Shown here in pieces: positions 42,737 through 51,165 of a stretch of 64,000 bases of DNA. The notes beneath the pieces are model-generated. The model did no database searches. It had not been told where the DNA came from and saw only the letters and a program-made list of their open reading frames with translations. How positions within the stretch are numbered: the first letter of the stretch is position 1; the number at the start of each line of letters is the position of its first letter. Source of the DNA: BOKV01 sp049289295. GTDB taxonomy: Bacteria; Pseudomonadota; Alphaproteobacteria; Rhizobiales; Rhizobiaceae. Both the position numbers and the translations under genes were made by a program. Location: positions 78,336-142,335 of the forward strand of contig JBATLL010000035.1 in the NCBI GenBank assembly GCA_049289295.1. Direction: 5' to 3'.

Positions 42737-43834
42737 ATGTCTTTCAACACGTTCGGCCACCTGTTCCGCGTAACGACCTGGGGCGAAAGCCATGGGCCGG
42801 CGCTCGGCTGCGTCATCGACGGGTGCCCGCCAGGACTGCGCTTCACCGTCGCCGAGGTCCAGGCCTTCCTTGACAAGCGCAAACCGGGTCAGTCCCGCTT
42901 CACGACACAGCGTTCCGAGCCCGATGCAGTTGAAGTCCTTTCCGGCGTAATGCCGGACGACAAGAACGCGCAGACACTGATTGCGACCGGAACGCCGATT
43001 TCCATGATGATCCGCAACACGGACCAGCGGTCGAAGGACTATTCCGAGATCATGGACCAGTATCGACCCGGACATGCGGACTACACCTATGACGTCAAGT
43101 ATGGCATCCGCGACTATCGCGGCGGCGGGCGGTCTTCGGCACGGGAAACCGCCGCGCGTGTGGCTGCCGGGGCACTGGCCCGCAAGATTGTCCCCGGACT
43201 TGTGGTGCGCGCAGCACTGGTGCAGATCGGTGAAAAGCGGATCGTTCGGTCGCGCTGGGATTGGGATGAGGTGGACCGCAATCCCTTCTTCTGCCCTGAC
43301 AGTCAGATGGCTGAAGAGTGGGAAGCCTATCTCGATGCCATTCGTCTTTCGCAGAATTCGGTGGGTGCGGTTGTGGAAGTGGTCGCGGAAGGCGTTCCAG
43401 CGGGTCTTGGCGCGCCCATCTACGCGAAACTCGACCAGGACATTGCCGGCCATCTCATGTCGATCAATGCGGTCAAGGGCGTGGAGATCGGCAACGGCTT
43501 CGAAGCAGCAGCAATTACCGGCGTTGAAAATGCCGACGAGATGCGCATGGGCAATGATGGCCAGGTCCAGTTCCTGTCCAACAATGCTGGCGGGATCCTG
43601 GGCGGCATTTCGACTGGGCAGCCTGTCGTTGCCCGCTTTGCCGTAAAGCCGACCTCCTCCATCCTCACACCGCGAAAGGGTGTGACTGCCAAGGGCGAGG
43701 AAGTGGATGTGCGCACCAAGGGCCGCCACGATCCATGCGTGGGCATCCGCGCGGTTCCAATTGGCGAGGCGATGGTAGCCTGTGCCATTGCCGACCACTA
43801 TTTGCTGCATCGCGGCCAGACCGGCAGGATTTGA
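42737..43834 (+). CDS. aroC: chorismate synthase
   Basis: Converts 5-enolpyruvylshikimate 3-phosphate to chorismate with reduced FMN; last step of the shikimate pathway. The 365 residues include signature GESHGPALGCVIDGCPPG near the N-terminus, the RPGHADYTYDVKYGIRDYRGGGRSSARETAARVAAGA-like central region, and the GNDGQVQFLSNNAGGILGGIS-like C-terminal region. The ATG at 42737 fits the conserved MSFNTFGHLFRV start. Eight nucleotides separate it from ribB, so the two are probably one transcript. Confidence 0.97.
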   Translation: MSFNTFGHLFRVTTWGESHGPALGCVIDGCPPGLRFTVAEVQAFLDKRKPGQSRFTTQRSEPDAVEVLSGVMPDDKNAQTLIATGTPISMMIRNTDQRSKDYSEIMDQYRPGHADYTYDVKYGIRDYRGGGRSSARETAARVAAGALARKIVPGLVVRAALVQIGEKRIVRSRWDWDEVDRNPFFCPDSQMAEEWEAYLDAIRLSQNSVGAVVEVVAEGVPAGLGAPIYAKLDQDIAGHLMSINAVKGVEIGNGFEAAAITGVENADEMRMGNDGQVQFLSNNAGGILGGISTGQPVVARFAVKPTSSILTPRKGVTAKGEEVDVRTKGRHDPCVGIRAVPIGEAMVACAIADHYLLHRGQTGRI

Positions 43835-43841
43835 GGACATA

Positions 43842-44945
43842 ATGAGTTACGATCAGGCAAGGGTTGCCGAAGCACTGCGCGCCTTTGAAGCTGGCGAGAT
43901 CGTTGTCGTGACCGATGACGATGACCGCGAGAACGAAGGTGACCTCATCGTTGCTGCCGTGCACTGCTCGACCGAGAAGATGGCTTTCATCATTCGCCAC
44001 ACGAGCGGCATCGTGTGTGCGCCGATGACCGTTTCGGAAGCGCGCCGGCTGAACCTTGCGCCGATGGTGGCGGAGAATGATGCGCCCCACGCGACCGCCT
44101 TTACCGTATCCGTTGACTATCGGCACGACACGACCACAGGCATTTCTGCGGAAGAACGCACATCCACGGTTCGCGCGCTGGCCAACCCAAATGCCGGTTC
44201 GGCAGACTTTGTGCGTCCTGGCCACATTTTCCCGCTGGTAGCGCGTGAAGGGGGCGTGCTGATGCGCTCGGGGCATACCGAGGCTGCGGTTGATCTTTGC
44301 AGGCTGGCGCAATTGCCGCCGGTCGGCGTCATTTCCGAATTGATGAATGATGACGGCTCGGTGATGCGCGGCCCGCAGGTGGCCGAATTTGCCGCCAGAC
44401 ATGGCCTCAAGCAGGTTTCTGTGGCTGATCTCATTGCCTATCGCCAACGGCAGGAAAGCCTGATCACCCGCCTGGGTTCAGCAGATGTCGAGACGCTGGC
44501 AGGCCCCGCTCTGGCGATTACCTACAAGACGCCGTGGGACCCGATGCATCATCTCGCCGTTGTCTATGGCGACATTCGCGACGGCAAGGATGTGCCGGTA
44601 CGCATGCAGATCGAGTCGGTGCTCGATGATGCTTTCGGCGCAAGCGATGTCCTGAAAAAGACGCTCAGGAACCTTGCCGAGCGCGGACGTGGTGTCGTTG
44701 TCTATCTGCGCGAGGGTTCGGTGGGCGTGGCCCATGTCGCAAGACGCGCGACGGCTGCGGGCGGAAAGGAAAGCCACGAAACCGCGAAGAGCCGTGAAAA
44801 TGAGTGGCTGGAGATTGGCCTTGGCGCGCAGATCCTGCGTGATCTGGGCATACAGTCGATCGAGGTTCTTGCTTCGAGAGAACGCCACTATGTTGGTCTT
44901 GAGGGATTCGGCATCGAGATCGTCAAGACCACCCTCATCGAATAG
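43842..44945 (+). CDS. ribB: 3,4-dihydroxy-2-butanone 4-phosphate synthase with degenerate GTP cyclohydrolase II half
   Basis: The N-terminal half (about 1-205) makes 3,4-dihydroxy-2-butanone 4-phosphate from ribulose 5-phosphate for riboflavin; DDDDRENEGDLI, the DYRHDTTTGISAEER loop and RSGHTEAAVDL are intact. The C-terminal half (about 210-367) has the GTP cyclohydrolase II fold outline (TPWDPMHHLAVVYGDI) but the zinc Cys motifs HSECLTGD and RCDCG are replaced (QIESVLDDAFGASDVLKKTL-like), and RRQEGRNIGL by LREGSVGV. It should therefore lack cyclohydrolase activity, like RibBX-type proteins. Linked to aroC, as often in Rhizobiales. Confidence 0.93.
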   Translation: MSYDQARVAEALRAFEAGEIVVVTDDDDRENEGDLIVAAVHCSTEKMAFIIRHTSGIVCAPMTVSEARRLNLAPMVAENDAPHATAFTVSVDYRHDTTTGISAEERTSTVRALANPNAGSADFVRPGHIFPLVAREGGVLMRSGHTEAAVDLCRLAQLPPVGVISELMNDDGSVMRGPQVAEFAARHGLKQVSVADLIAYRQRQESLITRLGSADVETLAGPALAITYKTPWDPMHHLAVVYGDIRDGKDVPVRMQIESVLDDAFGASDVLKKTLRNLAERGRGVVVYLREGSVGVAHVARRATAAGGKESHETAKSRENEWLEIGLGAQILRDLGIQSIEVLASRERHYVGLEGFGIEIVKTTLIE

Positions 44946-44960
44946 AGGCGGAGCTGCGCC

Positions 44961-45866
44961 ATGCTGCGGATTGTATTGGGATTGATAGTGCTGGGCCTGA
45001 CCGCTGGCACGTCTCTGGCTCAGTCCAGATGGACGGCGGAGTTGATCGAAAAGCCGAAGCTTCCAGCCGAGATCGTGCCTGAAGCCCGCAAGGCAGCGCC
45101 CGGCAATTTCGCGCACATGCTTACAGCAGTCGCGGAAACAGGAGACGTCTCGGCAGCCTGGTACAGCCAGCCGACGAACCGGTATGCGCATGGCGTTCTT
45201 GGTGACCGGACCGAGGGCGGCGCCCTTGTCGTCCAGCGCAGCAACGGACGCAAGCTCACATACCGGCTCGAACCCTATGAGGTGTTCGAGGACATTGCGC
45301 CGCGCATTGCCGATCTGGACAGGGATGGCCGCTCGGAAGTCGTGACGATTCTGTCGTCGCTGGCGGAAGGCGCTTCAATCGCTATTTTCGAGATTTCCGG
45401 CGACACGCTGCGCAAGGTGGTTTCGACCCCGTTCATCGGTCGGCCGAACCGATGGCTCAACATTGCTGCCATTGCTCCCTTCGCGCGCGGTGGTGGTCAG
45501 CAGATCGCCTTTGTCGCGACGCCGCACATTGGCGGCAAGCTCGGCTTTCTTGGATACCTCAATGGCCGCCTGACCATGCTTGGTGCCGCGCAGGGCTATT
45601 CCAATCATGTTATCGGTTCCACTGAATTGCGGCTGGCTGCAGCTGCTGACACAGACGGTGACGGTGTTGCGGAACTGGCCCTGCCTTCCAATGACAGAAA
45701 GTCCCTCATCATTGCGGCACTGACACAGAGCGGCGTGCGCAACATCGCTTCAGTGTCGCTGCCGTCGCCCATCGACAAGGCAATCGCAACGAGCGGAAGC
45801 GGACAGACCACCACGTTTACCGTGGGCCTTGAAAACGGGAAGGTCTACACGATTGCGCGCAAATAG
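44961..45866 (+). CDS. exported FG-GAP/VCBS repeat protein
   Basis: A 301-residue periplasmic or surface protein with an N-terminal signal (cleavage near SLAQS, residue about 21). Two calcium-loop-like FG-GAP repeats are seen, ADLDRDGRSEVVTI and AADTDGDGVAELALP, suggesting a beta-propeller. Function unknown. It follows ribB by 15 nt and may be co-transcribed. Downstream is the deacetylase-like gene. Confidence 0.8.
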   Translation: MLRIVLGLIVLGLTAGTSLAQSRWTAELIEKPKLPAEIVPEARKAAPGNFAHMLTAVAETGDVSAAWYSQPTNRYAHGVLGDRTEGGALVVQRSNGRKLTYRLEPYEVFEDIAPRIADLDRDGRSEVVTILSSLAEGASIAIFEISGDTLRKVVSTPFIGRPNRWLNIAAIAPFARGGGQQIAFVATPHIGGKLGFLGYLNGRLTMLGAAQGYSNHVIGSTELRLAAAADTDGDGVAELALPSNDRKSLIIAALTQSGVRNIASVSLPSPIDKAIATSGSGQTTTFTVGLENGKVYTIARK

Positions 45867-45921
45867 GCCGCGTCTTTGAACCGCGCCATGGCCAGTTGAT
45901 CTGTGGCCCCGCAACGCCCAC

Positions 45922-46869
45922 ATGAAAACAAAGGAATCGCGCTTGCCCACCCGCCTCTACCATCACCCAGTTTGCCTGGAGCATCTCATGCCACCTGGCC
46001 ATCCGGAACGGCCAGATCGCCTGCGCGCGATTGCCAAGGCGCTCGAGGATGACCGTTTTGACAGGCTCGACAGGCAGGAAGCACCTGAAGCCGATGCGCA
46101 CTGGTTTTCACTGGTTCATCCCCAGGCACACATTGCGCGGATGCAGCAACTCATTCCCGATGACGGTCTCGTGCGCATAGACGGCGATACCAGCGCCAGC
46201 CCCCGGACATGGGATGCGGTATTAAGGGCAACCGGAGCCGCCATGGCGGGCGTGGACGCGGTGTTCACCAGACAGGCAACCAATGTCTTTTGCGCAATGC
46301 GACCACCTGGACACCATGCGGAGAAGACAACCGCGATGGGATTTTGCCTCGTCAACACGGTCGCGATAGCTGCGCGATATGCGCAGAAGTTGCATGGCGC
46401 GGAGCGGGTAGCCATCATCGACTTCGATGTTCACCACGGCAATGGAACGCAGGACATCTTCTGGGATGACGAGACCGTACTTTTCGCTTCAACCCATCAG
46501 ATGCCGCTTTATCCCGGCACCGGTGCGCTTTCGGAAACGGGGGCCGGGAACATATGGAACGCTCCCTTGCGCGATGGCGACGATGGCGAGCATTTCCGGG
46601 AAGCCTTCAACAGCCGTATTCTGCCCGCGGTAGACAATTTCGCGCCGGACCTCATTCTGATTTCGGCTGGCTTTGATGCGCATATCCGTGATCCGCTTGC
46701 CGGGTTGCGCCTCACGGACAAGGATTTTGACTGGGCAACCGGCAAGATCATGGACCTGGCGGCAAGGCATTGCGACGACCGGATCGTCAGCCTGCTTGAG
46801 GGTGGCTATGATCTGCAAGGTCTTGCAGAGTCGGCTGCGGCACATGTAAATCGCATGATGCATGGATGA
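45922..46869 (+). CDS. histone deacetylase-like amidohydrolase (class II HDAC family)
   Basis: A 315-residue zinc amidohydrolase of the acetoin utilisation/HDAC superfamily that removes acetyl groups from amines; substrates could be acetylpolyamines or proteins. Motifs visible: CLEHLMPPGHPERPDRL, RPPGHHAE with the catalytic His pair, and the zinc ligands in DFDVHHGNGTQD and SAGFDAH. Found beside xseB in many Rhizobiales. The ATG at 45922 lacks a strong site; a start a few codons in is possible. Confidence 0.9.
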   Translation: MKTKESRLPTRLYHHPVCLEHLMPPGHPERPDRLRAIAKALEDDRFDRLDRQEAPEADAHWFSLVHPQAHIARMQQLIPDDGLVRIDGDTSASPRTWDAVLRATGAAMAGVDAVFTRQATNVFCAMRPPGHHAEKTTAMGFCLVNTVAIAARYAQKLHGAERVAIIDFDVHHGNGTQDIFWDDETVLFASTHQMPLYPGTGALSETGAGNIWNAPLRDGDDGEHFREAFNSRILPAVDNFAPDLILISAGFDAHIRDPLAGLRLTDKDFDWATGKIMDLAARHCDDRIVSLLEGGYDLQGLAESAAAHVNRMMHG

Positions 46870-46887
46870 ACCTGGCGAGGAAACGAC

Positions 46888-47142
46888 ATGGCGAACGACA
46901 GAGACAATAGCGACATCGCCGCGATGAGCTTCGAGCAGGCGCTGAAAGAGCTCGAGACAATCGTGGACAGTCTGGAACAGGGCAATGTCGCGCTGGAAGC
47001 GTCGATCAGCCATTACGAGCGCGGCGAGTTGTTGCGTGAGCATTGCCAGAAGCTTCTGGGCGCTGCGGAAGCCAAGGTGGAAAAAATTCGCCAGGGCGCT
47101 GATGGCAAGGCCGCAGGTACGGAACCGCTGGATCCATCATGA
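46888..47142 (+). CDS. xseB: exodeoxyribonuclease VII small subunit
   Basis: Small subunit of ExoVII, which degrades single-stranded DNA from both ends. The 84 residues form two helices with the family core SFEQALKELETIVDSLEQGNV-like and the region ISHYERGELLREHCQKLL. GAGGAAA lies 6 nt before the start. xseA is not in the window. Its stop overlaps the SCO gene start (ATGA), 18 nt after the deacetylase-like gene. Confidence 0.95.
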   Translation: MANDRDNSDIAAMSFEQALKELETIVDSLEQGNVALEASISHYERGELLREHCQKLLGAAEAKVEKIRQGADGKAAGTEPLDPS

Positions 47143-47729
47143 AAACCGTCCGCATCGTTGCCTGGCTGCTGGTTGCCTGCGTTTCCGGCTTTCTCGCCTA
47201 CAGCTGGCTCGGCGGAAGCACGGAAATCCGCAAGATGGCTGGCGCAACGGTGGGCGGCCCGTTCGAAATGGCGCGTACCGATGGAACGCCCTTTGGCGAC
47301 AAGCAGATCGTGGGCAAGCCGCACCTGATCTTTTTCGGCTTTACCCATTGTCCTGAAGTCTGTCCAACGACTCTGTTCGAGGCAAGTGGATGGCTGGAAA
47401 AACTGGGTGCTGATGCCGACCGGGTTGCGATCTATTTTGTCAGCGTCGATCCGGAACGCGACACCGCCGATGTTCTCGACGAGTATGTGAAGGCGTTCGA
47501 CCCGCGGATCACTGCGCTGACAGGCAGCGTTGAACAGGTTGAGGTCATCAAGAAGGCCTACAAGGTGTTCGCGCGCAAGGTTCCGCTGGATGATGGCGAT
47601 TACACGATAGATCATACCGCGACCGTCTATCTCATGCATGGCGATGGCACATTCTCGGGAACCATCGCCTGGGGCGAGGACGCGGAAACTGCCCTTGCCA
47701 AGATCAGGCGGCTGATCGAAAATGGCTGA
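47139..47729 (+). CDS. SCO1/SenC-family copper chaperone
   Basis: Periplasmic thioredoxin-fold protein that delivers copper to CuA of cytochrome c oxidase subunit II, encoded about 11 kb away. The 196 residues have one N-terminal membrane anchor (about 5-22), the copper motif CPEVC (CxxxC) in FTHCPEVCPTTLFE, and the distal His in DYTIDHTATVYL. Translationally coupled to xseB by ATGA and to the next tiny gene by an 8-nt overlap. Confidence 0.93.
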   Translation: MKTVRIVAWLLVACVSGFLAYSWLGGSTEIRKMAGATVGGPFEMARTDGTPFGDKQIVGKPHLIFFGFTHCPEVCPTTLFEASGWLEKLGADADRVAIYFVSVDPERDTADVLDEYVKAFDPRITALTGSVEQVEVIKKAYKVFARKVPLDDGDYTIDHTATVYLMHGDGTFSGTIAWGEDAETALAKIRRLIENG

Positions 47730-47889
47730 TATGAACCTGCGGGAACAAAATGGCACGAAGCCAATGGTAATGTTTCTCGTCGCATCCGGCGTGGGGCTGC
47801 TTTTGGGCGGTCTCGCCTGGGCGTGGCTGCAGTACGGTGAAGCGATCTATCTCCAGGGCCTGGCCGGTTTCATTGCAACCTGTTTTTAG
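47722..47889 (+). CDS. 55-aa single-pass membrane protein coupled to the SCO gene
   Basis: An open frame of 55 codons whose ATG lies inside the last codons of the SCO gene (8-nt overlap). The product has a polar start, one hydrophobic helix MVMFLVASGVGLLLGGLAWAWL, then a short tail ending TCF. I do not recognise it. Overlap and a clean membrane segment argue it is real; role in copper delivery is only suggested by position. Confidence 0.6.
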   Translation: MADMNLREQNGTKPMVMFLVASGVGLLLGGLAWAWLQYGEAIYLQGLAGFIATCF

Positions 47890-47964
47890 ATTTTCTTAAC
47901 CAGGTTTCTTACCCCTTCCCTAAGCAAGTCGCAGCACAATGACTCCCCGACAAGGGGGACTGTC

Positions 47965-48378
47965 ATGCGTATTTCAAAACCTGTCGTGATCGGCCTGCTG
48001 GCGTGCACCGCTCTCGTTTCGACTGCATCAGCCTTTGCCGGTGACTGGCCTGAATATGATCAGAGCATTGAACGGGCGGCTGCGCGCAAGGCCGCAGAAA
48101 AGCTCGGAGACCTGCGTGGTGGTTTCGAGCACGATCAGGCGATTGCCAGCGTGAAGGTTCGAATTGAACCACCGGCAACGCGCATACCGGCGCGGAGGAA
48201 CGTCAACCATCAGGTGGAAGCAGAGCGTCTCCCGCCAATCGTTCTCAACGACAAGGAAGTTCCTGCTGGCGTTGACCCGATCATGACCGGGTCCACTGTG
48301 CGGCGGCCACGCATGTCCTTCCTGCTTCTGCCAGGGCTTCGCGACGAGTTCGCCAAGGGTCTGCGTTACACGCGCTGA
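47965..48378 (+). CDS. small exported protein of unknown function
   Basis: A 137-residue protein with a signal peptide (cleavage after ASAFA, about residue 24). The mature part is polar with a charged helix SIERAAARKAAEKLGDLRG and ends in a Leu/Pro-rich stretch; no domain recognised. AAGGGGGA lies 7 nt before the start. It has its own AT-richer upstream region (47890-47964) with TTAACCAGG, so it is probably transcribed separately from the SCO gene. Confidence 0.7.
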   Translation: MRISKPVVIGLLACTALVSTASAFAGDWPEYDQSIERAAARKAAEKLGDLRGGFEHDQAIASVKVRIEPPATRIPARRNVNHQVEAERLPPIVLNDKEVPAGVDPIMTGSTVRRPRMSFLLLPGLRDEFAKGLRYTR

Positions 48379-48421
48379 GTTGCAGCTTGCCTTTTGCGTG
48401 ATGCCATCGCATTGCATTGCG

Positions 48422-49174
48422 ATGGCCAGCCCAACCAGAACACGACTGGATCAATATCTGCAGGAACAGGGACGCTATCCCAGCAGAAGCCGGGCGCGCG
48501 ATGCTGTAGCGCGCGGCTGTGTCCAGGTGAACGGCCAGGTGTGCCTGAGGCATTCGCAGCCCGTCGGCCCTGACGATGTGATCGTGATCGAGGATGCTGC
48601 GGCTGCCTATGTTTCGCGTGCCGCACTCAAGCTGAAGGAAGCGATCGCCCAGACAGGCTACAGCCCTGCGGGCAGGATTGCGCTAGATATCGGTGCTTCA
48701 ACCGGGGGCTTCACCCAGGTTCTGCTGGAGCATGGTGCACGCCAGGTGCTTGCGCTTGATGTCGGCCATGACCAGTTGGCAGACGGATTGCGCGATGACC
48801 CGCGCGTGCGCAACATTGAAGGCGTCAATGCGCGCGACCTGACAACCGATCATCTTGGCGGTGAAGCGCCGCAATTTCTTGTCAGTGATGTCAGCTTCAT
48901 CTCGCTCAAGCTGGCATTGCCGCCTGCGCTTCACCTCGCTGCTCCCGGTGCGCAGGGCATCTTTCTGGTAAAGCCGCAATTCGAAGTCGGGCGCGAACTG
49001 GTCGCGAAAGGCGGCATCGTGCGCGATGAAGCCGCTGCAAAAGCCTCAGCCGAGAATCTTTTCAACTGGCTTGGCAGCATGGATGGCTGGAAGGGCGTCC
49101 AACTCATGCCCTCTCCGATCACCGGGGGCGATGGCAACAGGGAATGGCTCATCGCAGGGATGAAGCGCTTATGA
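48422..49174 (+). CDS. tlyA: TlyA-family rRNA 2'-O-methyltransferase
   Basis: Methylates ribose in 16S/23S rRNA in characterised members. The 250 residues have an N-terminal S4 RNA-binding domain (about 5-65: TRLDQYLQEQGRYPSRSRARDAV-like, cut here), the LDIGASTGGFTQVLLEHGA SAM site (about 85-103), and an FtsJ-like catalytic domain with SDVSFISLKLALP and VKPQFEVGRELV. The start is the ATG at 48422; its stop overlaps the next gene (ATGA). Confidence 0.9.
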   Translation: MASPTRTRLDQYLQEQGRYPSRSRARDAVARGCVQVNGQVCLRHSQPVGPDDVIVIEDAAAAYVSRAALKLKEAIAQTGYSPAGRIALDIGASTGGFTQVLLEHGARQVLALDVGHDQLADGLRDDPRVRNIEGVNARDLTTDHLGGEAPQFLVSDVSFISLKLALPPALHLAAPGAQGIFLVKPQFEVGRELVAKGGIVRDEAAAKASAENLFNWLGSMDGWKGVQLMPSPITGGDGNREWLIAGMKRL

Positions 49175-50388
49175 AGGATCGGCTGGAAATCGTGGAGCTC
49201 GGCGCGCTTGGCGATGGTGTTGCGCTGACGCCATCGGGTCCTTTGCATGTGCCGTTTGCCCTGCCTGGCGAAAGCGTTGTGCCGGCGCAGGCCGGATTGC
49301 CAGAAATTGCGGTTGCCTCTCCCAAACGGATCGAGCCGATCTGTCGCCATTTCGGCACATGCGGCGGTTGCCAGCTCCAGCATCTTGAAAGGCAAGCCTA
49401 TCTCGACTGGAAATGCGGCCTGCTGCGTACAGCACTCGAGCGCGAGAATATCAGCGTCACGCTCGAAGAACCGGTTGCGTTTGGTGCGGGGCTGAGACGG
49501 CGCGTCGTTTTCACCGCGATCCGCGCTGGTGGTTCGATCCTGCTGGGCTTCACGCGCAAGGGTTCCAACCGGATCGTTTCAATCGAAGAGTGCCCGGTTC
49601 TCATTCCGGAGATTGTCGCGCAGCTTGGCCTGTTGCGGGAACTGGCAAAGATACTTGCCAGCAAGAAGGATGTCATCAAGATCGCGGTTCTTGCCTGCGA
49701 CAATGGTCTCGACGTTTCGGTGAACAATGGCATCAAGACAACCGACGCTATGCGCATGCAGGCAATTACCCTTGTGGGCGCGTCAGGGCTTGCCCGCCTT
49801 TCCCTCAATGGTGAAGTTCTCATCGAACCCCATCGCCCCATTCTGGAAACAGGGCTCAGCCGCGTGACACCGCCTCCCGGGGCTTTTGCCCAGGCCGTCA
49901 AGGGTGCGGAAACTCGGATTGCTGACCTGGTGTGCAACCATCTCAGACAATCGAAACGGGTTGCCGATCTGTTCAGTGGTCATGGAACCTTTGGGTTGCG
50001 TCTGGCCGCGTCCGCCCAGGTTCACTGCACCGAGTTCGATGCTCCGGCCCTTGAGTCCCTTGGCAGGGCCTGGCGGGAAACCGGCGGCAGGCTCAAGAAA
50101 CTGACATGGGAAAAACGGGACCTTTTCAGAAGACCGATGACGGCAGGCGAACTCGAAGCATTCGATGGGGCTGTCTTTGATCCGCCACGCGCCGGGGCGG
50201 AAGCCCAATGCCGGGAACTGGCCATGTCGAAGGTCAAGCGGATCTGCGCCGTTTCGTGCAATCCCAAGACCCTGGCGCGCGATCTCGCCATCCTGATGGA
50301 AGGCGGCTTCGCGATAAGGTCGATCACCCCGATTGACCAGTTTGTCTTTACGCCGCACCTGGAAGCCGTAGCGCTGCTGGAGCGCTAG
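49171..50388 (+). CDS. TrmA/RumA-type 23S rRNA (uracil-5-)-methyltransferase-like
   Basis: A 405-residue SAM-dependent RNA m5U methyltransferase. It has a 4Fe-4S cluster motif CRHFGTCGGCQLQHL with another Cys in EECPVLI, the SAM-binding VADLFSGHGTFGLRLA segment, DPPRAGAE, and the catalytic Cys in ICAVSCNPKTLARDL. The target (rRNA or tRNA) cannot be fixed; an N-terminal TRAM domain is short or missing. Coupled to tlyA by ATGA, making a two-gene RNA-modification unit. Convergent with the crotonase gene, 3 nt apart. Confidence 0.9.
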   Translation: MKDRLEIVELGALGDGVALTPSGPLHVPFALPGESVVPAQAGLPEIAVASPKRIEPICRHFGTCGGCQLQHLERQAYLDWKCGLLRTALERENISVTLEEPVAFGAGLRRRVVFTAIRAGGSILLGFTRKGSNRIVSIEECPVLIPEIVAQLGLLRELAKILASKKDVIKIAVLACDNGLDVSVNNGIKTTDAMRMQAITLVGASGLARLSLNGEVLIEPHRPILETGLSRVTPPPGAFAQAVKGAETRIADLVCNHLRQSKRVADLFSGHGTFGLRLAASAQVHCTEFDAPALESLGRAWRETGGRLKKLTWEKRDLFRRPMTAGELEAFDGAVFDPPRAGAEAQCRELAMSKVKRICAVSCNPKTLARDLAILMEGGFAIRSITPIDQFVFTPHLEAVALLER

Positions 50389-50391
50389 AGG

Positions 50392-51156
50392 TCAACCGAC
50401 TTTCTTCTGGCCCCTGCTCATGAAAGCCATGAACGCCTGCTTGGCTTCGTCTGATGCCAGACGTGCCTCCCAAAGCTTCGCCTCTTCGCGCATGCGTGTG
50501 AGCACCGGACTGCGATCCCCGCGAATGAGTTCGCGCGATTGCGCCAGAGCAATTGGCGGCTTTGCCGCGATTGCAGCGGCTGCCGCCATGGCGGTTACTT
50601 CCAGCTTTTCCTGTGCCACGACGCGGTTGACGAGTCCGGCTTCGCGCGCCTCGTCCGCGCTGAAGGTTTCACCCATCGCCAACATCGCAAACGCCCTGTG
50701 ATGCCCCATGATCTGCGGACCGATCAGGCTCGAACCGGCTTCCGGCAACAGGCCTAGGTCGACAAAAGGCGTCTTGAATGTGCTGCTGGTGGACGTGACG
50801 ACATGGTCGCAATGCATCAGCATCGTCACGCCCACACCGATTGCCAGGCCATCGACGCCGGCCACAACGGGCTTGCGAGCCATGATGATGCGTTCGAGAA
50901 AATCGAAGACGGCCATCGAGCCACGCTGGCCACTCATGGCGACCTGCAGGAAGTCGCCGATGTCGTTGCCGGAACTGAAGGCTCCCGGCACACCCAGAAT
51001 GAGGGTCGCGCGGATGGCTTCATCCTCAGCCGCCTTGTCGAGCGCTTCAGCCAGCGCGCCATACATGGAAGATGTCAGGGCATTCTTCTTGTCGGGCCGA
51101 TTGATGCGAACCGTAAGAACGCCCGATCCAGCGGCAACTTCAATATGCTTGTCCAT
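50392..51156 (-). CDS. enoyl-CoA hydratase/isomerase (crotonase)
   Basis: A 254-residue crotonase acting on fatty-acyl-CoA. The oxyanion-hole segments GAFSSGNDIGDF and GLAIGVGVTMLMHCD are present, and the acidic residue in LGLLPEAGSS fits enoyl-CoA isomerase/hydratase members. Exact substrate unknown. AAGGAAAG precedes the start. It lies 9 nt after the acyl-CoA dehydrogenase gene on the same strand; the two are probably successive beta-oxidation-type steps. Confidence 0.88.
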   Translation of the reverse strand: MDKHIEVAAGSGVLTVRINRPDKKNALTSSMYGALAEALDKAAEDEAIRATLILGVPGAFSSGNDIGDFLQVAMSGQRGSMAVFDFLERIIMARKPVVAGVDGLAIGVGVTMLMHCDHVVTSTSSTFKTPFVDLGLLPEAGSSLIGPQIMGHHRAFAMLAMGETFSADEAREAGLVNRVVAQEKLEVTAMAAAAAIAAKPPIALAQSRELIRGDRSPVLTRMREEAKLWEARLASDEAKQAFMAFMSRGQKKVG

Positions 51157-51165
51157 GTTCTTTCC

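Noticed and set aside
42707..43840. 377-codon frame opposite aroC
   Set aside because: Antisense shadow of a clear chorismate synthase gene.
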